DNA of 64,000 nucleotides from Cenococcum geophilum 1.58 (Eukaryota > Ascomycota > Dothideomycetes > Gloniales > Gloniaceae): the NCBI GenBank assembly GCA_001692895.1, contig KV748184.1, forward strand, positions 2,418,001 to 2,482,000, read 5' to 3'. Made by a program: the position numbers and the translations under genes. The notes below the pieces were generated by a model, which was not told where the DNA came from, ran no database searches, and saw nothing but the letters and a program-made list of their open reading frames with translations. Numbering within the stretch: the stretch's first letter is position 1; each line of letters begins with the position of its first letter. Below, piece by piece: positions 32,795-44,540 of this stretch.

Positions 32795-33529
32795 CTTCTC
32801 AGCGAAGACTGTTTTAGCTCAACCCGTTCCACCCCTAGATTTCGTTTGCGTCGCTTCCTCTGATGCTGATCGCAGTGAACTGACGGCCTTAGGTCGACAA
32901 TCTATTCACTGGAACTGCTGTGTGACTGAGAGGGCGTTGTACGGAGGTCCGAACGCTTGTCTATTATCGCTAAGTCTATATTATTGCGCTCTCGCTTCCT
33001 CTATGGTCGTTCGGGTTCACGGGTGTTTGTTGCAGGGGTCATGTCACATTTAATTGAGTGGATAGTCGGTTTCTCTATTTAACTGGTGGGCGACGGCCTT
33101 CGAAGGTTCGGCAGTGAAAGTATATTCGAGATAGGCGAAAAGTGTATCGACGCATGTAGACTTTACAGTCACTCGACAAACCTTCTGCGTTAGGGGTTCG
33201 CAGCTCTTCAGTAAGGGATACCTGGCTGTGTTTGAACATCAAGAAAGAGGGGTTGTATGGCCAGTGTGCGTTGAAGAAAGCTAGTTGTAGGCGAGAAATG
33301 TACTGATAAAAAAATTCACTCACATGTCACTGAAAAGCACCTTAGCCAAGTTTCAGTGTGAATAAGTATTGTAATAAACTACATCGGTAGAATGCAACAA
33401 ATATGAAGGTTCGTCACTATGGCTCTATTCCTAAGTCTTGGCTCGGCATCAGCATTTTCCGCCGAAATTCTTATACTTACACGAACTTTTATGTACAGAG
33501 AAAATTTTGGTGGCACAGCCTATTTGGTA
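32795..33529. other. Intergenic
   Basis: No supported gene; should include the 3' end of the next minus-strand gene and any former promoter of the pseudogene. Confidence 0.4.
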
Positions 33530-34696
33530 TCACCACCTCTTACCCCGATCATCAAAATCACCGCCTTTCCTTTCCCGTTCAAGCCTATCATCGAATTCGC
33601 GCTGCGCCTCAGCTTTTGCTAGCTGCCTCTCCTCATCTGTGCTTGAGAAACTGAAACTATCTCCAAGTGTTGAACTTTCACTCTGTTCCCTTTGAATAGG
33701 CCTTGCAGTGTTAGGATGAGAGCGTTGGTCCGGCTGTGCCTGTCCTGATGCTGCGTTCCTTCGGATACGGTCCCAAGCCGACCCTCCACTATTTTTATCT
33801 TCGTTTAAAGGAAATAAGCCACCGGTGGGCGAGGCATCATCATAAGGCGGAGGCTGTTTTGTGGCTCCGCGAGTATTCCTATTGAATTCGGAAGACCTTT
33901 CCAAGGCGCGTCTCTGGCTGTCAGAAATAACACCTGCGTCTGTGCTGCCATCAGCAGAACCCGACCAGGAGTCGTTGCCTGCGGCTGATGACATATCATC
34001 ATCAGTGGTGTTTCGAGACGGCCACGGACTGCTGCTGCGGTCTTGAGCCGGCACCGGGGTTCCTCCGCCGGGCAATGGGGAATTCCCCCGCATTCCTCGA
34101 ATAGCTTTTTTCATATCTTCGTTGAAGTTGGTGAGTCTTTTGTCCCGCTGCATGCCCACAGCGGCAACGGTCATGCCGTAATTGGACCCAAGTAAAGTTC
34201 CGATGAGCTGACCGAGAATGACATACGGCCAAAATCGAGCAACATGCCATGCCAATCGTGCTCTTTGTCCCTTGAAAGCAAGAAAAACATTGGGGTCGAA
34301 CTTCTCCGGCTTTGGCCGCCAAAATGGAAACCGAAATATATCTGCTGTCTGGTAGCATCTGACCGCTCCTCCAAGCATACCAAGAACAGCTCCATAAGAT
34401 GCTGTAGCCTTCGCCTTGGCAAAATAGTATGCCAGTACCGGGGCTTCCTCCTGCGTAAGCGGGCGTTTAAGTGTATGCTGCAGGGCTGACAAGTTCTCTC
34501 TGATGCCGTTCGCAATGGACTGCTCGGAATACCCTATAAGAGGCCCAATAATTGGTGTAGGATGAGGCAATGAGCCCATATCTATGGTGAGCGTGTTCCG
34601 CCCATTTGAGGATGGCTTAGTGGAGTATGGGTCATTGTCGGAGGGGTCGTCGGCGAAGGAGTCTGAGGCAGACGCCGTTGCGTCGTCGAGTACCAT
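33530..34696 (-). CDS. Conserved fungal membrane protein of unknown function
   Basis: A single exon of 388 residues. Residues 47-95 contain PLIGYSEQSIANGIRENLSALQHTLKRPLTQEEA, a block I associate with an uncharacterised fungal family. Two hydrophobic, Gly-rich segments follow: about 100-117 (ASYGAVLGMLGGAVRCY) and 153-180 (FWPYVILGQLIGTLLGS, MTVAAVG). They are probably membrane hairpins, with an inner or mitochondrial membrane placement as a guess. The second half is disordered, rich in Ser, Asp, Arg and Pro, and ends in a charged helix (EERQLAKAEAQREFDDRLERE). No catalytic motif is visible. The start at 34696 is the first ATG of the open frame. The function is not known to me. Confidence 0.75.
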   Translation of the reverse strand: MVLDDATASASDSFADDPSDNDPYSTKPSSNGRNTLTIDMGSLPHPTPIIGPLIGYSEQSIANGIRENLSALQHTLKRPLTQEEAPVLAYYFAKAKATASYGAVLGMLGGAVRCYQTADIFRFPFWRPKPEKFDPNVFLAFKGQRARLAWHVARFWPYVILGQLIGTLLGSNYGMTVAAVGMQRDKRLTNFNEDMKKAIRGMRGNSPLPGGGTPVPAQDRSSSPWPSRNTTDDDMSSAAGNDSWSGSADGSTDAGVISDSQRRALERSSEFNRNTRGATKQPPPYDDASPTGGLFPLNEDKNSGGSAWDRIRRNAASGQAQPDQRSHPNTARPIQREQSESSTLGDSFSFSSTDEERQLAKAEAQREFDDRLERERKGGDFDDRGKRW

Positions 34697-35360
34697 CCAG
34701 GCGGGCGATGCGGCAGAGCGCAGTTTCTGATATTTCTGTCAATTGCTGGGATATTTGGTGAGAGGAGTGGGGAGTCCCGCAAGCATAGTTCGTCGATGAT
34801 GAAGCTATGGCGTCCAGATGTATTAAGCGATTTGCATAAAGTTGCATTTTGTGCAAGCTACAACACAACTCACCGAACCTTCCCTAGTAGTAACAATATA
34901 TCATAAATCTTCATCAATTCTTTGACGTGAAATTTTGATCTAAATTACATCAGACGTTTATTCAATATATAAAGTTATTTGCTCCGTGAATAGGTCCCAG
35001 GGCACGTTTCCAAGTGATAGTGCGAGATAATCACAGTCGTAGACCTCATCGCCTTTGAATTATCAGTCGTAAACCAGTCCAAATTTCCATCTATTTTCCC
35101 ACAAACTTCCTCTGTGTATGTTTTTACGGTGATCACATATTTGATGCTCAAATTTTCACATGTAGTTGCGTTCGGTCTCCGATTCTGAAACACTCCCAAA
35201 CCATCAAAGCATGATGATTGATGAGTAGACTATTTGAAGTATCACCTTCGAAAAGCCAAACTTACTTTTTTGTAAGTATGCTGGCAATTATCTAGAGACT
35301 CAGCTAATTAGGCTCCACCTACTTCTTTCCCATCCGCGTGTTTTAGCCCCCTGTATGTGT
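34697..35360. other. Intergenic; one weak small open frame
   Basis: Mostly unexplained. A 74-codon minus-strand frame at 34975-35199 has a few Cys residues (ATTCENLSIKY, EEVCGKIDG, LETCPGTY) but no signal peptide and no family I know; I do not count it as a gene. Confidence 0.35.
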
Positions 35361-35971
35361 CTAAAAGCGTGCCTCAATATAGCGGCCTCTCCTCTGGGCC
35401 CGAGTCCTCTTGATCAAACTATCTAATTGTATATCACCGCACTGATGAAGAACATAATCGATAGAAGAAAAACTTACTTCGGAGTCCGCATTGTGCTCCA
35501 ATCCCAGCCCATATGTAGCTTCTTATCCCGACTCCTTATTGCGGCTTCTTCCTCCGGCCTAGTTTGGCTAGAGAAAGTGATGAATAACACCGGACTTGCA
35601 TCAGAAACTCACGTTCGAACCTCGACCTCCTTCTTCTCCGATACAAGGTTTGAGCTTTCTCTGGGCTTTCTCGGTGTCTTCAAGATCGATTTCCTTCGCA
35701 ACGAACTAGCTAAAGCCTTCTCCGAAGCCGCTGCTTTCTTCAAGGATGCTGTTTTCTCTAAGACCTCATATTGCTCTATAGTTTGCTGCATCACCTTGAT
35801 ACTTGATGGCTGCACGTTGCTCCCGTCATCAGGCCGGCCGGCTTCGTTAGGCCTAGTTAAGATTAATATATAAGCAAGGTATGAGGATAGAATGAAAAAG
35901 AAAAATCCGAGGACGCACTTTGGAGCTTTACCCTTGCTATTTGAAGGTGTCTTGTCTTTGTCTGGATCCAT
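35361..35971 (-). CDS. Small single-span membrane protein, unknown function, three-exon model
   Basis: ATG at 35971 opens a hydrophilic N-terminus (MDPDKDKTPSNSKGK). A strong membrane span follows (VLGFFFFILSSYLAYILIL, residues about 28-46), then a basic, Ser-rich helix with SLRRKSILKTPRKPR. Exon 1 (35971-35613) joins exon 2 (from 35567) over a 45-nt intron (GTGAGT..CTAG), giving EVRTQTRPEEEAAIRSRDKK and GWDWSTMRTP. Exon 2 either stops at TAA 35476-35474 (150 residues) or splices at a consensus GTAAGT that overlaps that stop to a third exon 35418-35361. The second option adds IKRTRAQRRGRYIEARF, 168 residues in all. Phases fit in both. I do not recognise the family. The antisense frame over 35427-35873 is a shadow. 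Confidence 0.55.
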
Positions 35972-36959
35972 GTTTGAATGCAGGATGACCAAGTTTCATT
36001 GTTTCAAGCTATAGCTGATAAAGTACATTAAGACTTGAACTGAATCAGGTATAAGCTTGTGTGAGTGCTGGGAAGAAACTGGAGAAGAAAATCTTCTGCC
36101 CGTCCCTATAGGTCGCTTGTCAAGAAGCCGGGTTTGAAAGAGTGTGAATGTAAAATTATAGGATTAATGCCGTTACCTGAGACAATCTATATCAACATAG
36201 GTTCGAACGGTACCAGCCGATGTTACCTAAGGCCCTGCTCACCTGCTGCACTATATCTTGTTCTCGCAAGCAGAGTATTAATTGTTAATGATTGCGCAAA
36301 CCTCCTATGATCCATTGTTAAGGATACCTCATGCTTTTAATTATGAAGCTTAGATAAAACGGCTTGAAAACTGTTTTGATCACTCTCCTAAACAGGGCAC
36401 ATGAGTGCCTTCGTATTTTAATTAGGAGAAGAGTGTCTGGGAAGAGCAATTAGAGGCCATCTATTCGATGCGTGGACGTAGATACCGCAATCTTTAACAC
36501 CAGTAAGATAACCCAGGGAGTCTTTACAACTACAACTGTATTGTGACACCTTAGAGCACTAGAATAGTAATAATATTGCAAACGGGATATGTCGGGCTCA
36601 CAATCGCGTTTTATGTGACAGTAATCAGAGAAGGTGGCAACAACCGTTCTGCTAGAAAGATGAAGGCGCTGTGTACATACTACGCTTTCAATCCCGGAGC
36701 GCTGCCTTCCCCCAAAACTAACGAGCCGCTTGACGTCAAAGACGCGCTGATGCCGCTTTTTCTGGGAACTGCTCTCTGGGTTGCTCATACTCTTAGCTAG
36801 CACGCCCCCAGATTTAGTTTGGACAGCATCTACCACTTCTCGACGTACGGTCTGATATCGACCTCCCATGTGAAAGTCGTCCGTGGTTGGATATGAAGAT
36901 GCCAGTAAGTGTCCGCAATCTTTGCATTATTAGTAATAGGTTTCGCAACTTAAGAGAGT
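35972..36959. other. Intergenic
   Basis: Open frames here (for example minus-strand 36450-36869) show no domain or splice support. Nothing recognisable. Confidence 0.4.
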
Positions 36960-37815
36960 CTAATCTCGGAGGAATGCTGGGATATTTTCGAGGTGACTTA
37001 CTCCATCAGCACTAATCTTCGCATCCGGGCCAGCGTCCTTCAACCACCCCTTCGTCCGTGGGATATCGATAACGCCGTCAATGATAGCATGTGAGACATG
37101 TACACCCTTCGGACCAAATTCTCTCGCCAAAGACTGAGACAGCGCACGCAGAGCGAACTTGCCACTTGCGAAAGAGGACATCATCGCAGAACCCTTGATG
37201 GATGCAGTGGCGCCAGTAAATATGAGAGACGGTGGGTATCTCGAGCCTGCATCAACTCCCTTGAGGAGGAGAGGCAAAGTGGCTTGTGAGAAGAGGAAGG
37301 CGCCTTTACTGAAGGGGCACACCAATTAATTGAGTCCTTGGAGGGATGAAATATGCGTCCACCTACCCACTAACATCCAAGCCGGCCGCGAAGTCATCCT
37401 CCGTAAGCTCTAGGAATGGTTTGCGGACAAATTTTCCACTCGCGTTAAACACAGCTGCCTATGCAAATTATTAGTACCTGTAAAGTAGACATATTTTCGG
37501 ACCGTACAGTTCGTCAAACGGCCTGCTGGATTATGGTACATGTACTAAAGGGGTACTTACCGCGGCGCCTACTCCGGATCCGAACTCCTTCTCAATCTTT
37601 CCAAAAGCAGCCTTAACACTATTTGAGTCTGCAATATCGGTACTGATCCCAATTGCTTTGCCTCCGCTCTTATTAATATCCTCAGCTAGCGACTCGAAGC
37701 TGTCCGGGTTTCGTGCTAATAATACCACTGGATAGCTAGCTGCGAACTTCTTTGCAACTGCTGCACCAGTGCCCGGCCCAACACCAGCAACAATTGTAAT
37801 AAGCTTAGACGCCAT
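36960..37815 (-). CDS. Short-chain dehydrogenase/reductase (SDR)
   Basis: An NAD(P)-dependent oxidoreductase fold. Three exons by phase: 37815-37561, 37458-37367 and 37308-36960, with GT-AG introns of 102 and 58 nt; 231 residues. The N-terminus MASKLITIVAGVGPGTGAAV gives the Gly-rich cofactor loop (GVGPGTG). TDIADSNS stands where the adenine-binding Asp lies, and exon 2 supplies AAVFNASGKFVRKPFLEL (the NAG-like strand; here FNAS). The active-site stretch reads SLIFTGATASIKGSAMMSSFASGKFALRAL. The Lys of YxxxK is present, but the Tyr position is Phe (FASGK). Classical SDR chemistry needs that Tyr, so activity may be altered or lost; several close SDR relatives share a Phe here. The substrate cannot be told from sequence. 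It ends with HLENIPAFLRD. Confidence 0.85.
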
Positions 37816-38215
37816 TTTCGTTAAGATGATTTAGAGATATAGAAATGTCAACCGGTGTTTGAAAATATCTACGAAAAAGCAGGGGGAGAGTGGGGATGTT
37901 TGGGGATTAAATATGTATGTTTAGTAAATGAATGGGCGGGGGGAGGTCAATTGCACAATCGACAATGAAAGGGTTGATTTGTAAATGACGGTCTGATTAG
38001 AAACGCGGAGGCCGAAGTTGCATCATTCGATGCCTTTGAAGGCAGTATTCTCGCTAAGCTGCGCTAAATGCCACAGCTCTGTGGTCGCGACCGACGGAGC
38101 TAGCGATTATCCTAGTGTGCTGCGTGGTATTTGAAATGGCATAAGGGACAAAATCGGATTAAAATCAATGTCCGGTAAAATATTAATTGAGCGCTTGGAG
38201 TTATCCACGATATAA
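37816..38215. other. Upstream region of the SDR gene, ends at the LTR element
   Basis: No gene. It should hold the dehydrogenase promoter; the retrotransposon starts about 400 bp from that start codon. Confidence 0.45.
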
Positions 38216-38220
38216 ATTAT

Positions 38221-38389
38221 TGTCGGAACGTTAATCACGTGACGTAGTCACGAGACTACGAAGCGAGACTAACTGTCTGATCTTGGAGCAACCCCTTTCT
38301 TATAAAAATAATCGACTACTAACTTTAACACCGCATACGTACCACTATAAGTGATATTCGTGCACGTTGATAAAGTGAGTATACTAATA
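38221..38389 (+). repeat. 5' LTR of the Copia element
   Basis: 169 bp, differing from the 3' LTR at seven positions by my count, all transitions. It contains ATCACGTGAC, an E-box-like CACGTG core, and TTATAAAAA, a possible TATA element, near the middle. Confidence 0.93.
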
Positions 38390-38432
38390 CTAATTAGTAG
38401 ACGTATAGATTAGGAAATATGCAATAGCAAAG

Positions 38433-38735
38433 CTCGAAACTATGTATTAGCTTAACTGCTAACGCGTTAGATTGTAGAGCTATTACCCTATTTTAGTTAA
38501 AGGAGAAAACTATATTACCCTTAAAGCTTAAGACCACGTATTAGCTTGCTAATGCGTTAGATTGCCTAGAGAATTGTATCTTTACTTAGAGAGAGCTACG
38601 TTATCCTTAAAGCTTAAAACTATGTATTAGCTTAACTGTTAACACATTAGATTGCCTAGAGGACCCTTAAAGCTTAAAACCACGTATTAACTTAACTGTT
38701 GACGCGTTAGATCGCCTAGAGGACCGTATCTTTGC
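38433..38735. repeat. Four imperfect tandem copies in the retroelement leader
   Basis: Units starting near 38433, 38521, 38609 and 38668 share AAAGCTTAA(A/G)AC, TATTAGCTTAACTG and CGTTAGATTGCCTAGAG with transition differences. They lie between the 5' LTR and gag, where packaging or leader functions would be. They are not part of any open frame. Confidence 0.7.
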
Positions 38736-38887
38736 TAAGAATCGTCTATAGTGTCTAAGAACTGTAGATTCGTTAATAGGATATATATATACCTTTACAC
38801 CCTTACCTTAAACCTTAACTCCTTCGAACCGACGACTACCCTTATACCTACCCTTATACCTACCTTTATATATAAAGACACGACAAT

Positions 38888-40650
38888 ATGGAAATTAACT
38901 AGAAGGAAAGAATTACTAAATACGGCTACGGAATTAACTTAGAGACGGTTATAGATAATAATCTAACGGAGTATGTGGAGACTAAGATGCACCTATATAT
39001 ATAATCTAACCTTATAGACTTTGCATTATGGATAGTATTTTAGGAAGACTTTAAGAACTTTATACTAGAGACCTTTAAATAAGTATAATCTAATACTAGA
39101 ATAGGAATCCGTTAATACCTAGTTAAAAAAGAAGTATATATTATTAGGCAAGATAAGAGATATTCCCTTAGTAAGGTATTAACAGACGTTACTAATAAAG
39201 AAGAGTTTTATAAATGGACGGATGAGGAGCTTATTGCGGCCCTTGTAGAGGTAAAGCTAATAATCACAACAACTCTATAAGACTAACTTAATTTAACCTT
39301 AGACAAGCTTGCTATACCTCTAGCCCCACTACTAGTTATTCCAGCTACTGTACTACTAGCTACTCCAATTGCTGCACCGCTAGCTACTCTAGCTGCTATA
39401 CTACTAGCTACTCCAGTTACTACACTACTAGCTACTCTGGTTGCTGCACCGCTAGCTACTCTAGCTACTATATCACTAGCTACTCCGGTCGCTGCACTGC
39501 TAGCTACCCTAATTGCTACCCCTGCTACCCCTACTACCCCTCCTAGTCCTTAATTCTCCAATTACGACTAAATCTACGCTCTTATTAACTAACTGCTATG
39601 GCTAAGAAAGTAGTAGCCGTAGTAGCTATATATATATATACTACCTAAACTAGCTGTGCCTAGTGTGAAATAAGGACCTAGATAAGGACCTGGATATAGT
39701 AAAGAGGTAGCTATAATTATAAAGATCTACACAGACGACTAAAAGTACGACGGAGTTAGTGATAGCTTTAACTTTAAGTTAACTATCTTCTATAACATCT
39801 GTAAGAGATCTGGCTTACCACTAGAAGGCTACGTAGTAGTATTCCCTAGTATGCTAAAGGGGCTTACTTAGGACTACTACTATAACAGTAATCTTGAGTT
39901 AAGACCTTTTACTAAAGCCTATAACCAGATACGACAATTCTTTAAAGGGCTGGAATACTACTGTAAGAACCTTATAGAGTGGAATAGTATAACCCTCTAA
40001 GGAGTTATAGACGAGAACCCTAATAAGTTAATCTATTAAAACTTCTAACTACTTATAGATAAGCTGCTAAAGCAACGTTATAGACTATACTTAGACTTTT
40101 ATATAAACCGTATTCTTATAAATAAGTTGGTTACTACTTACTAGGGAGTACTAGTATGCCATATTACTGTCTCCAACCCTTTAAAAGACCTCTCTTAGTT
40201 AATTAATAAGCTATAATCCTCCATTGTTATATAGGAAAAAGAATACCCCTATAGGCCTTAATGAGATTATCTTACTAAGCCTTTTTTACGGATTAACGCT
40301 ACTACTAAAATAACCAGAATTGAGACCAAAACACTAATTGCTATAGTAGCAATCGCCCCTATAGAACTAACGGCAGACTAAAGGCTAAGTGCTACGTCTG
40401 TAAGAAGGAGGACTGCTATTTATAGAAATATATAGATAAGGAGCGTAATTGGTCTAGAGACGACTATAAGAGACGCTTTATTAATATTAAAGGCCGCAAT
40501 AAGGGCAACTTTAATAACTACTTTAAACAATATGTCGCCGTCTATAAAAGAGATAAAGAGAATAACTTAGACTTTAAAGCCTATATACATGACGCTAACG
40601 ACTCTAAAAGCGATGCCGGAGAATCTAATAATAGTTCTACCTATATTACT
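38888..40650 (+). pseudogene. Copia gag remnant with zinc knuckle
   Basis: From ATG 38888 the frame reads MEIN then KERITKYGYGINLETVIDNN. A low-complexity Ala/Thr/Pro-Leu repeat region follows at 39310-39545. The gag core comes next: FNFKLTIFYNICKRSGLPLEG, then LRPFTKAYNQIRQFFKGLEYY, then ENPNKLIY. A Cys knuckle (CYVCKKEDCY) ends it near 40390-40430. TAG/TAA codons are scattered throughout, mostly at expected Gln or Trp positions. The similarity is to the gag of fungal Copia elements; frame changes were followed by eye. Confidence 0.7.
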
Positions 40651-43600
40651 ACCTTTGGAATACTTACTATAGAGAAAGCAGCCTCTATAAGCGTAGAGCT
40701 AGCTAATAAGGCTTATATACACCTACTTATGGCTTTAAAACTCACTATAGAGTCTACTATAGAACCTTATATAGAGACCGACCTATTTGCCTATAGTATG
40801 GCTACAGCTATAGCGTTATAATATACCTTAACGGTCTTTATGGGAATTATAATTAATATAGGTGCTTTACGTAAGTCTATGGCTAGCTACGGCCAATTTT
40901 AAGCTCTATAGGCCGTAGATAAGTCCGTAAGTTTTAATATATTAACTAAAGGCTAAGTGACTATCTAATTTAGGATTGGAGCCTTTACGTCTATTAGAAC
41001 TATAGACGTTAACAGCCCTATAGGTAAGGTATAATTCTATATTATTAAAGCAGATACTCCTTTCCTACTTTGCTTAGCAGATATAGATAGACTCTATATT
41101 AAATACAATAACCTAAAGGACGTTATTATTACTTGCACTAAAAAGGTGCTAGTAGTTAGACGATTTGGCTACCTATTTCTCTTATAGAGCTTCTTCTTAC
41201 AGTCTTATTTAGTTAAGTCTTTTAATATAAACCCTTGCTACTTAACTAACGTAAAACTACGACGTCTATACTGTTAATTTAGTTACCTATTAATTAATAG
41301 ACTATAAAAGCTTCTTAATAAGGCTGGCTACGGCTATAACACTAATAGATCTACTATTGAAGAACTAACTAGACTCTGTTACTACTGCTAAAAGTTTAGT
41401 AGATCTCTAGGTAGATTTCGCTTTACCCTATAAAATAACGTTAATTTTAATTATAATATTATCGTCGACATTATATATATTAGCGGCTCCCCCCTATTAT
41501 ATATAGTTAACGAAGCAACTTAATTTTAAGCCGGTAGATGGCTACGAGATATTAGCGCTAAGCACACTTAGGACGTTCTACGAATGTGCTAGATTAATAG
41601 CTATTTAGGACTATTAGACTTAATTACTATAGACGCTAAGAAGAACTTTATTAGTAAGGAGTTTAAGCACTATATTACTACTATGGGAGTAACTATAAAG
41701 TTAGTTCTAGTTAAATTACACAATTCTATTAGAATGGTAGAACGCTACTATGGTCCGCTATAATAAGCCTACTAAATTATTACGACTGAAATCCCTGAAA
41801 TTAGTAAGGAGATGGCCCTATAAATAGCCTTTAAAGCTATTAATAATATAGCTAGCTTAGAAGGCCTAGTCCCTATACTCCTAGTCTTTAGAGCCTATTT
41901 TTAAATAGTTAAATCGGACGCGCTATTGCCTTTAGTCGTATAGCGAGCTGCGGCTATTAAAAAAGTAATAGTAGAAATCTAAAAGCTATAAGCTAAACGA
42001 TAAATTACTAACGCTCTTAATATGCGAAATGGACTACAAACTAACGCTATTTATAGCCTTCTACCTAGTTCGCCTATTTTAGTCTGGAGAGAAGGTAATA
42101 CTAGCTAGAGTAGTTATTGGGACGGACTATATATGCTACTTACCGTTAATAGTAAGACCTATACCGTAAAGCTACTAAATAGGCCTACGACCTTCCACTC
42201 TATAGTTGTAAAACTTTACCTACTAGACCTATAAGACCTAGTCAAACTATAAGAGTTTATTAAATTAGATAAACTAGTACCTTTACTAGCCGAACCTTAA
42301 TTACTACCTAAGGCTAAACTATAGCTACCGCCAAAGCGAGGTGGAGGTCGCCCCTATAAATACCTATTACTTATAGCTGTTACAGACGCAGCTATTACGG
42401 ACGCTATAATAGATATAGGCGCTTCTATAGGTAATATTACGGATATTACGGATATTGCGGATATCGCTAATATCGCTATCTACTTATAGGATAATGATAC
42501 TGCAGATACAGCTAATACTACTATTTACTTATAGAACAATAGTAATACCTAATTTAGCGCTTTACAATAAAAGGAGGTTATAGGCCTACTTAAGAAAGGC
42601 GTCTTTAAGATTATTAAGCTATATAATATACTAAAGGGGGTTAGACTCTTTAATTTACGGTTTGTTAATAAGATTAAGAATAAGGGAACTAATAAAGCCT
42701 TTAAGAAATCACAACTTATTATATAGGCCTATAATGACTTAGAGAAAGAGCTAGTCCTTACTTAGTCACTAACGATTTAATAAGTTAGTTAGCGGCTGAT
42801 TCTCTATATCGCTGCTATACTACTATAGATATAACTCTACCTCTAAAATATCTTATAAGCCTACGTCTAGTCTACTATAAACCTAAACCGCGAGTTTTAT
42901 ATACGACCACTATATAAGCTAAATAAATAATTAGGAATTAATACGGACTCTGTTCTAAAGGTTATAAAGCTACTTTATAGAGTACCTAAAGCTAAAAACT
43001 ACTAGTTTAAGACCTACTATTTATACTATATTAATTAGCTGTAAATAAACTAGTCCATATATAACCCCTGCTTGCTTTATAGCAATAAGCCTTTTAGAAT
43101 TATTGGCCTATAGACTAATAATATACTATTTCTTATAGATAATACCTTTATAGAGGCTAAATAAAGCAAACTATATAAGGCTAAATTTATAGCTAAGGAG
43201 TAAGAGTAACTAACCGCTAATATACTAATTAAGTTTAATAGAGGACTTATTTAATTAATATAAGACGGGAGTATTACGCTAACGTAAAGGCGCTAGTGTA
43301 AGAACCTTAGTACGGTTAATACTATACTAGTAAATAGCACTAGCTCTAGAGGAGTTACGCGTGGCCTACTTACGCTAAAGGACTAGTATATTGCTTAACG
43401 CGCTAGAGGAGCTTATATTGCCTTAGTCTGTTAGCTAAAGGCCTTATATAACCTATTTTTTACTACCTAGGTAATTAACCTAGTTAAAGACAATATAAAG
43501 AGTCTTAATAGGCAATTAAGCTAGTAGATTAAGAACGTAAATAGAGGCCTAAAGTTTGTTAAGCTAGACGTTAATACCTTATAACTCCTGGTATTTATAG

Positions 43601-44150
43601 ACGCTTCCTTCGCCAATAATAAGGACCTATCTTTATAAATCGGCTACGTACTTATACTAGCAGACGCCTTAAATAAGGCAAATATCGTTTACTGGTCCTT
43701 AATTAAGTGCAAAAGAGTTACTAGGAGTGTATTAGCCTTAGAGCTATATAGTATGGCATATGGTTTTAATATAGGCGCTGTAATTAAATCTACGCTAGAT
43801 AAGGTCTTATAGGTTAACTTACTACTTATTCTCTGCACTAACTTAAAGTCCTTATATAACTATCTTATCCGACTAAAAACTACGCAAGAGAAACGCTTAA
43901 TAATTAATGTAATATGCCTTTACTAAGCTTATAAATAAAGATAGATTACTAAAGTTAAGTAGATCAATAGAGATACTAACCCTGTGGACGCTATAATAAA
44001 GGGCAAGCCTTATACGGCACTATTATGGCTTATTAACACAAATTAAGTCGAATTATGGGCCGTAGGGTGGGTTAAATAAACGGATTTGGATTTAGTAGGT
44101 ATAACGGACTCATATAATACAGAGCTAGCCGCCAAGGCGCTAGTAGTAGG
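40651..44150 (+). pseudogene. Copia pol remnant (protease, integrase, reverse transcriptase, RNase H)
   Basis: Recognisable blocks in order: a protease-like stretch with FNILTKG and IDVNSPIGKV (about 40930-41030); the pre-integrase zinc region LTRLCYYCKKFSRSLGRFRF (about 41370); and the integrase core around 41450-41720 (NYNIIVDIIYI, LLYIVNEAT, LITIDAGKNFISKEFKHYI). Then come the reverse transcriptase segment from about 42600 (KRGVFKIIKLYN, RFVNKIKNKGTNKAF) and an RNase H region near 43570-43990 (LLVFIDASFANNKDLS, VTRSVLALELYSMAYGF, INRDTNPVDAIIKGKP). Integrase before reverse transcriptase marks it as Copia, not Gypsy. It is full of RIP-type stops and cannot be translated. Confidence 0.82.
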
Positions 44151-44366
44151 TGAGCTAATAGCGATTTTCTATCCCGGGGATGGAAAACCCTGATTGGCTA
44201 GTTTAACGGTATGGCAGAATCTGATAGGTGGCGCGCTTTAGGATTAAAGGTGGAGCTATTACGTATTATAGACGGGAGAGCTAGTTATTGCGTATACGCT
44301 ACGAATAGTCTAGAAGTAGACTTAACTTTAGAGTGTAGATTAGCCTTCTTTTTAGAGTTGCTCCAG

Positions 44367-44535
44367 TGTTGGAACGTTAATCACGTGACGTAGTCATGAG
44401 ACTACGAAGCGAGACTAACTGTCTGACCTTGGAGCAACCCCTTTCTTATAAAAACAATCGACTACTAACTTTAACACCGCATACGTACCACTACAAGTGA
44501 TATTCGTGCACGTTGATAAAGCGAGTATACTGATA
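44367..44535 (+). repeat. 3' LTR of the Copia element
   Basis: 169 bp matching 38221-38389 apart from about seven C/T or A/G differences. It is followed by the ATTAT target copy at 44536-44540. Confidence 0.93.
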
Positions 44536-44540
44536 ATTAT

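Larger units (their letters stand above)
38221..44535 (+). mobile_element. Ty1/Copia-type LTR retrotransposon, full length, RIP-inactivated
   Basis: Two 169-bp LTRs (38221-38389 and 44367-44535) enclose gag and pol remnants in Copia order: protease region, integrase, reverse transcriptase, RNase H. The 5-bp target duplication ATTAT is intact at 38216-38220 and 44536-44540. LTRs begin TGT(C/T)GGAACG and end ACT(A/G)ATA, so the usual terminal CA reads TA. The interior is extremely TA-rich with stops in every frame. The element lies between the SDR gene and RPL26 without breaking either. Confidence 0.92.

Noticed and set aside
34975-35199. 74-codon frame with several Cys, a possible small secreted protein
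   Set aside because: No signal peptide could be joined with confidence, and there is no homology I recognise.
36450-36869. 139-codon minus-strand frame
   Set aside because: Composition and translation look random, with no domain and no neighbour support.
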